A stretch of 64,000 nt of DNA from Leisingera coralii (GTDB taxonomy: Bacteria > Pseudomonadota > Alphaproteobacteria > Rhodobacterales > Rhodobacteraceae): NCBI RefSeq assembly GCF_049056525.1, contig NZ_JBHUPT010000029.1:1-64000 (forward strand), written 5' to 3'. Under the pieces are notes generated by a model. It saw nothing but the letters and a program-made list of their open reading frames with translations, was not told where the DNA came from and searched no databases. Shown piece by piece: positions 58,481 through 64,000 of the stretch (the first letter of the stretch is position 1; each line of letters starts with the position of its first letter). Both the position numbers and the translations under genes were made by a program.

Positions 58481-59398
58481 TCAGATCATCGGGCTGTAGC
58501 TGGCCCGCAAGGCATCGGCAGCCTGGCGCACCACATCGGCCACCTGCGTCAGCTGCCGCGCCAGCGGGTTGCTGCGGCGCCAGATCATTCCGATGGTGCG
58601 CGCGGGCTGCGGGTCGCGGAAGCGCGCCACCGAGACCACCGCCGAGCGGGTTTCAACCGGGACCGCCATCTCGGGAATAAGTGTCACGCCGATGCCCGCG
58701 CTGACCATCTGAACCAGGGTCGACAGGGAGCTTCCGTCCAGCAGCTCGCGCGGGGCTGCCGACTGCATGTTGCAGAACGACAGCGCCTGATCGCGGAAGC
58801 AGTGCCCCTCCTCCAGCAGCAGGAGCCGCATTTCGCGCAACCCCTCCGGCCCCGGCACCGGCTTGCCGCTGTCCTCGCCCGGGCGCACCAGCACGAAGTC
58901 CTCGGAAAACAGCGGCACTTCCTCAAACGCCGGCTCCGAGACCGGCAGCGCCACGATGGCGGTGTCCAGACGCCCCTCCCCCAGTTCCTTCAGCAGTTTG
59001 GGGGTCACGGTTTCACGCACCCGAATGTCGGCCTCCGGATACTGCCGGGTCAGCGTGCCGACAATCGAGGGCAGCAGATAGGGCGCGATGGTGGGAATCA
59101 CCCCGATCCGCAGCCGTCCGGCCAGCCCCTCGCGCGAGGCGCGGGCCAGCTCGCCCAGCTCATCCACCGAACGCAGGATGCCGCGCACCCTTAGGGCGAG
59201 ATCCTCGCCAAAGCTGGTCAAGCGCACCTGGCGCGCCCCGCGCTCCACCAGCTGCACCCCCAGCGCTTCCTCCAATTCCTTGATCTGAACCGACAAAGCC
59301 GGCTGAGACACCGCGCAGGTCTCTGCCGCGCGGCCAAAATGGCGGTGCTGGGCCAGCGCCTCGAAATAGCGCATCTGGCGGAGGGTCACGTTTATCAT
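58481..59398 (-). CDS. oxyR: Hydrogen peroxide sensor OxyR
   Basis: A 305-aa LysR-family regulator. The N-terminal helix-turn-helix (residues 5-60) precedes the regulatory domain, which contains C200 and C209 in CFRDQALSFC, matching the redox-active C199-C208 pair of E. coli OxyR with the same 8-residue spacing. It is divergent from katG, its likely target. A candidate OxyR site overlaps its start codon, which suggests negative autoregulation as known in E. coli. Confidence 0.96.
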   Translation of the reverse strand: MINVTLRQMRYFEALAQHRHFGRAAETCAVSQPALSVQIKELEEALGVQLVERGARQVRLTSFGEDLALRVRGILRSVDELGELARASREGLAGRLRIGVIPTIAPYLLPSIVGTLTRQYPEADIRVRETVTPKLLKELGEGRLDTAIVALPVSEPAFEEVPLFSEDFVLVRPGEDSGKPVPGPEGLREMRLLLLEEGHCFRDQALSFCNMQSAAPRELLDGSSLSTLVQMVSAGIGVTLIPEMAVPVETRSAVVSVARFRDPQPARTIGMIWRRSNPLARQLTQVADVVRQAADALRASYSPMI

Positions 59399-59433
59399 AG
59401 GTTTTGATTATCACTGCGATGAATAAATGCAAC
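59397..59433. promoter_or_regulatory. OxyR-binding site between oxyR and katG
   Basis: ATAG-N7-TTAT-N7-ATGA-N7-CAAC matches the four-element ATAG-N7-CTAT-N7-ATAG-N7-CTAT OxyR consensus with the exact 11-bp periodicity; the first element is perfect and the second has one mismatch, while the outer two on the right are partial. It overlaps the oxyR start codon. Confidence 0.65.
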
Positions 59434-59619
59434 TTAATCCAATGGATTTCCTCTGCTAGCCTCATTTCACGAAGACAGGGAGAACCGGCAGCAGCTTTGC
59501 CGCGCTTGCATTCTCGAGGCGGGGTCAGGGCTGCGCTCAAGCGATGAGCTGCCGCACAGGCCGCGGGGCGCTTCTGTCACGTAGCACGATAATAACTGCA
59601 GCCACGATCGGAGACAAAA

Positions 59620-61827
<2,208 letters not shown>

Positions 61828-61935
61828 TCGCTGCGGAAATTGAGAACAGAGGCGCTCCGGGAAACTGGGGCGCCAGTTTTGCTGCTGAAATGAGCAAAGA
61901 GCGAAGGGCAGCGCCTGACCCTGGGTGGGTGCGAA

Positions 61936-61984
61936 AGCGCCCTCCCGTGGGGAGGGTCGGGCGCTGCCCGGCCTGCGGCCGGGC
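61936..61984. terminator. Hairpin cluster at the katG / cox convergent junction
   Basis: CCCTCCC-GTG-GGGAGGG (61940-61956) and GCCCGGCC-TGC-GGCCGGGC (61966-61984) are adjacent strong hairpins; AGCGCCC (61936-61942) can also pair with GGGCGCT (61959-61965). None has a T run. Probably a bidirectional transcription stop between convergent genes. Confidence 0.55.
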
Positions 61985-61994
61985 GGAACGGTAG

Positions 61995-62366
61995 TTACTC
62001 AAGCGCAGCTGCCCCCTGCCCCAGCTCAATCACCCTTGTGCCGGAGGTGTAATCCGACTCGATGATCAGGATCGCGAGCAGCCCGATCAGCGCCAGCGGC
62101 GGCAGCAGGATCGCATAGATCAGCGCCAGCCGCTCCCAGGCCATATGCATGAAGACGGCAATGATCAGTCCTGCCTTCAGCACCATGAAGATCAGGATCA
62201 GGCTCCAGCGCAGCAGCCCCTGCAGCTGCGCGTAATCCACCCAGTAGGAGCCGGCACTGAGGATGAACAGCAAAACCCAGACCACGAAATAGAGCTTGAT
62301 CGGATGCTGCTGCCCCTCTTCATGTGCCATGCCGGTCGTATCCATTGCTTGCGGTGAATCTGTCAT
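61995..62366 (-). CDS. Cytochrome c oxidase subunit IV-family protein
   Basis: A 123-aa membrane protein with three hydrophobic helices (about 30-50, 55-75 and 85-110), matching the small COX4-type subunits of bacterial heme-copper oxidases (PF03626-like). It is the last gene of a minus-strand oxidase operon, 9 bp after subunit III. It helps assemble or stabilise the complex. Confidence 0.85.
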   Translation of the reverse strand: MTDSPQAMDTTGMAHEEGQQHPIKLYFVVWVLLFILSAGSYWVDYAQLQGLLRWSLILIFMVLKAGLIIAVFMHMAWERLALIYAILLPPLALIGLLAILIIESDYTSGTRVIELGQGAAALE

Positions 62367-62375
62367 GGCGGCCCC

Positions 62376-63092
62376 CTACCACAGATAGAAGAATGCAAAG
62401 ATGAAGACCCAGACCAGGTCGACGAAGTGCCAGTAAAGCCCCATGATCTCGACCGCCTCGTAATCGCCGTTGCCCGCCGACATCCAGCTGCGCTGGTCCC
62501 TATCGAATTCTCCTCGCCAGACCTTGAGGGCGACGATGATCAGGAAGATCACCCCGATGGTCACATGGGTGCCGTGAAAGCCGGTGATCATGAAGAAGCT
62601 GGCGCCGAACTGCTCAGCCCCCCAGGGGTTGCCCCAGGGGCGCACGCCTTCGGAAATCAGCTTGGTCCACTCAAACGCCTGCATGCCCACAAATGTGGCG
62701 CCCAGCGCGGCGGTGGCCAGCATCAGCAGGGCGGTCGCCTTGCGCGCCTTGCGGTAGGCGCAGTTCACCGCCATCGCCATGGTGCCGGAGGAGGAGATCA
62801 GCACAAAGGTCATGATGGCAATCAGGATCAGCGGCAGGTCCTGGCCGCCGATATGCAGGGCAAAGACCTCACTGGCGTTGGGCCATTCCACGGTGGTGGA
62901 GCTGCGGGCGGTCAGATAGGCGACGAGGAAGCAGGCAAAGATGAAGGTGTCGCTGAGCAGCAGGATCCACATCATCGCCTTGCCCCAGGAGACCTTCTTG
63001 AACACCCGCTGGTCCGAGCCCCAGTCGGCGGCAAAGCCGCTGTGCCCCTGTTGCAGCAATGTCTGGTCCTGGCCTTGAAGCGGATGTTCCAT
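62376..63092 (-). CDS. Heme-copper oxidase subunit III (copy 1)
   Basis: A 238-aa integral membrane protein with five to six helices. The GFHGTHVTIGVIFLIIVAL motif (about residues 174-192) and the EIMGLYWHFVDLVWVFIF ending are typical of COX3. The N-terminus lies in the cytoplasm and starts MEHPLQGQDQTLL. It sits between a second subunit III-like gene and the subunit IV gene. Confidence 0.93.
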   Translation of the reverse strand: MEHPLQGQDQTLLQQGHSGFAADWGSDQRVFKKVSWGKAMMWILLLSDTFIFACFLVAYLTARSSTTVEWPNASEVFALHIGGQDLPLILIAIMTFVLISSSGTMAMAVNCAYRKARKATALLMLATAALGATFVGMQAFEWTKLISEGVRPWGNPWGAEQFGASFFMITGFHGTHVTIGVIFLIIVALKVWRGEFDRDQRSWMSAGNGDYEAVEIMGLYWHFVDLVWVFIFAFFYLW

Positions 63093-63104
63093 CAGTCTCC
63101 CTCC

Positions 63105-63803
63105 TCAACTTACGGCCGCGCGGCACAGCGCCAGAAAGGCGTTGCCCCAGCCCTGCAGCAGCGCAAACAGCATCAGCCAGAACGCCAGCAGCGCGTGCCA
63201 GTACAGCGCGCAGAGCCGCACCCCTGGCAGCAGCGCCTTGACGTCCCCTGCCCCGGCGTGGCGCAGGCAGACCGCCGCCAGCGCGATGATGCCGCCCAGC
63301 ACATGCAGCCCGTGCAGGCCGGTAATCAGGTAGAAAAAGCTCGCCGCCGGGGTGCCGTCCAGCGGATAGCCATCCGCGGTCAGCGCAATCCACACCTGCG
63401 CCTGTCCCGCCAGAAAGGCGAGCGTGGCAATGCTGGCGGCGATCAGGCTGGCGCGCAGCCAGCGCGTGGTGCCCGCCCGTGCCGAAATCACCACGAACTG
63501 CAGAAAGAAACTGGCCAGCAGCAGCAGCCCGGTGTTCAGCCAGACCCGCCCGGGCAGCGGCACCAGTTCCCACGGGGTTTCCTCGATCTGCATGACAAAG
63601 GCGCTGCCCAGCATGGCAAACAGCCCGCCGACCACCGCCAGGAAAACCGCGATGAAGATAAACCCCGGCGCGCGTCCGGGACCATGCCCCGCCAGGGGGG
63701 CAATGCCGGTCTCCAGCCAGGGTTTGGAGGCCAGGTGCTGCTGCGACAGCCACAGGCCCGCGGCCAGCGCGACCAGCGCCAGGAAGGCAAGGATGACCGT
63801 CAC
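63105..63803 (-). CDS. Heme-copper oxidase subunit III-like protein (copy 2)
   Basis: A 232-aa polytopic protein that also belongs to the COX3 family: helices from residue 2, the motif FFYLITGLHGLHVLGGIIAL (about 158-177) and a conserved YWHALLAFWLMLFALL end. The start is GTG 63803 and overlaps the upstream subunit I stop by 4 bp (GTGA), showing translational coupling. Two subunit III-type genes in one oxidase operon are known in some alternative cytochrome oxidases. Confidence 0.87.
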   Translation of the reverse strand: MTVILAFLALVALAAGLWLSQQHLASKPWLETGIAPLAGHGPGRAPGFIFIAVFLAVVGGLFAMLGSAFVMQIEETPWELVPLPGRVWLNTGLLLLASFFLQFVVISARAGTTRWLRASLIAASIATLAFLAGQAQVWIALTADGYPLDGTPAASFFYLITGLHGLHVLGGIIALAAVCLRHAGAGDVKALLPGVRLCALYWHALLAFWLMLFALLQGWGNAFLALCRAAVS

Positions 63804-64000
63804 AGCCGCCTCCCCTCGCCGTCAGGCACCCAGGGATCGTTCTGGGCGACATAGTCCTTGGGGGCGCCGGGCACGCTGTAGTCATAGGCCCAGCGGTAGA
63901 CATTGGGCAGCTCATCCCCCCAGTTGCCATGCCGCGGCGGCGTCTCGGGCGTCTGCCACTCCAGCGAGGTGGCGCGCCATGGATTGCCGCCTGCTTCGCG
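63800..64000 (-). CDS. ctaD: Cytochrome c oxidase subunit I, 3' end only
   Basis: Only the last 66 codons lie in the window; the gene continues past position 64000 on this strand. The visible C-terminus includes NPWRATSLEWQTPETPP and HGNWGDELPNVYRWAYDY, matching the C-terminal tail of COX1 (the NPWxATTLEW motif). It heads the oxidase operon as seen here. The catalytic heme and copper ligands lie outside the window. Confidence 0.92.
   Translation of the reverse strand, partial: REAGGNPWRATSLEWQTPETPPRHGNWGDELPNVYRWAYDYSVPGAPKDYVAQNDPWVPDGEGRRL

Overview
The window is a 64 kb stretch of chromosome from a high-GC alphaproteobacterium, most likely a marine Rhodobacteraceae of the Roseobacter group (Phaeobacter/Leisingera/Ruegeria-like). 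The evidence is the strong G/C third-position bias, the Rhodobacteraceae-type neighbourhoods (TIGR01459 HAD / MaoC / ribF, the F1 ATPase operon atpHAGDC without F0 genes, DUF2125, DUF2161) and the set of family-specific proteins. The genus is an inference. I found no rRNA, tRNA, CRISPR array, transposase, integrase or prophage module, so this is mainly core chromosome with a few accessory genes.

Layout. 0-5 kb: purEK, then a minus-strand lipase-phnM pair and a DMT exporter. 5-7.1 kb: groESL with a CIRCE operator and a readable promoter. 7.1-13 kb: a 2OG-Fe(II) oxygenase, a DUF2161 protein, two tandem secreted TraB/GumN (TIKI-like) proteins, Mn-dependent pyrophosphatase and a third TraB-like protein. 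13.5-15.5 kb: a chemoreceptor. 15.7-20.3 kb: HAD phosphatase, MaoC, a glycosyltransferase, ribF and a YcgN-type Cys-cluster protein. 20.4-24.5 kb: threonine aldolase, then a minus-strand cluster with two HCCA-isomerase-like proteins, a double SnoaL/NTF2 protein and an alpha/beta hydrolase. 24.6-30 kb: prs, a divergent DUF2938/MerR pair, an H-type lectin, an NhaC antiporter and a GlxA-type regulator. 30-33 kb: a PAS protein and a large methyltransferase. 33.2-38.2 kb: atpHAGDC. 38.5-43.6 kb: methyltransferase, gloB, clpA, M23 peptidase. 43.9-48.6 kb: an ExbB/MotA-like channel with a long coiled-coil OmpA partner, ChaC-like gamma-glutamylcyclotransferase, DUF2125. 48.9-51.6 kb: hisC-tyrA-extensin family protein as a translationally coupled string. 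51.7-58.3 kb: a 548-aa protein with a PG-binding-like N-terminus, a class V aminotransferase divergent from an Lrp regulator, a PA14 protein, rpsD and a Hint protein. 58.4-64 kb: divergent oxyR-katG and the 3' end of a cytochrome oxidase operon (subunits I, III, III, IV).

Functional threads. Energy: F1 ATPase and a heme-copper oxidase. Stress: GroESL, ClpA, OxyR/KatG, glyoxalase II and ChaC. Nucleotide and amino-acid synthesis: purEK, prs, ribF, hisC, tyrA. Envelope work: M23 peptidase, extensin-family putative metallopeptidase, the ExbB/OmpA motor pair and PA14 protein.

The most interesting non-textbook signals are: (1) a repeat of about 50 bp (hairpin plus a conserved tail) found four times, always in the same orientation at a convergent gene junction; (2) the MerR-DUF2938 divergon with a 19-bp-spaced promoter under a palindromic operator and a CueR-like C-x7-C in the regulator; (3) the ExbB/MotA pair whose OmpA partner has a predicted coiled coil too long to fit straight in a normal periplasm; (4) three TraB/TIKI-type proteins around a pyrophosphatase; (5) the orphan 548-aa PG-binding-like protein without a signal peptide; and (6) three back-to-back hairpins between the atp terminator and the large methyltransferase. 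No clear defence or secretion system is present.
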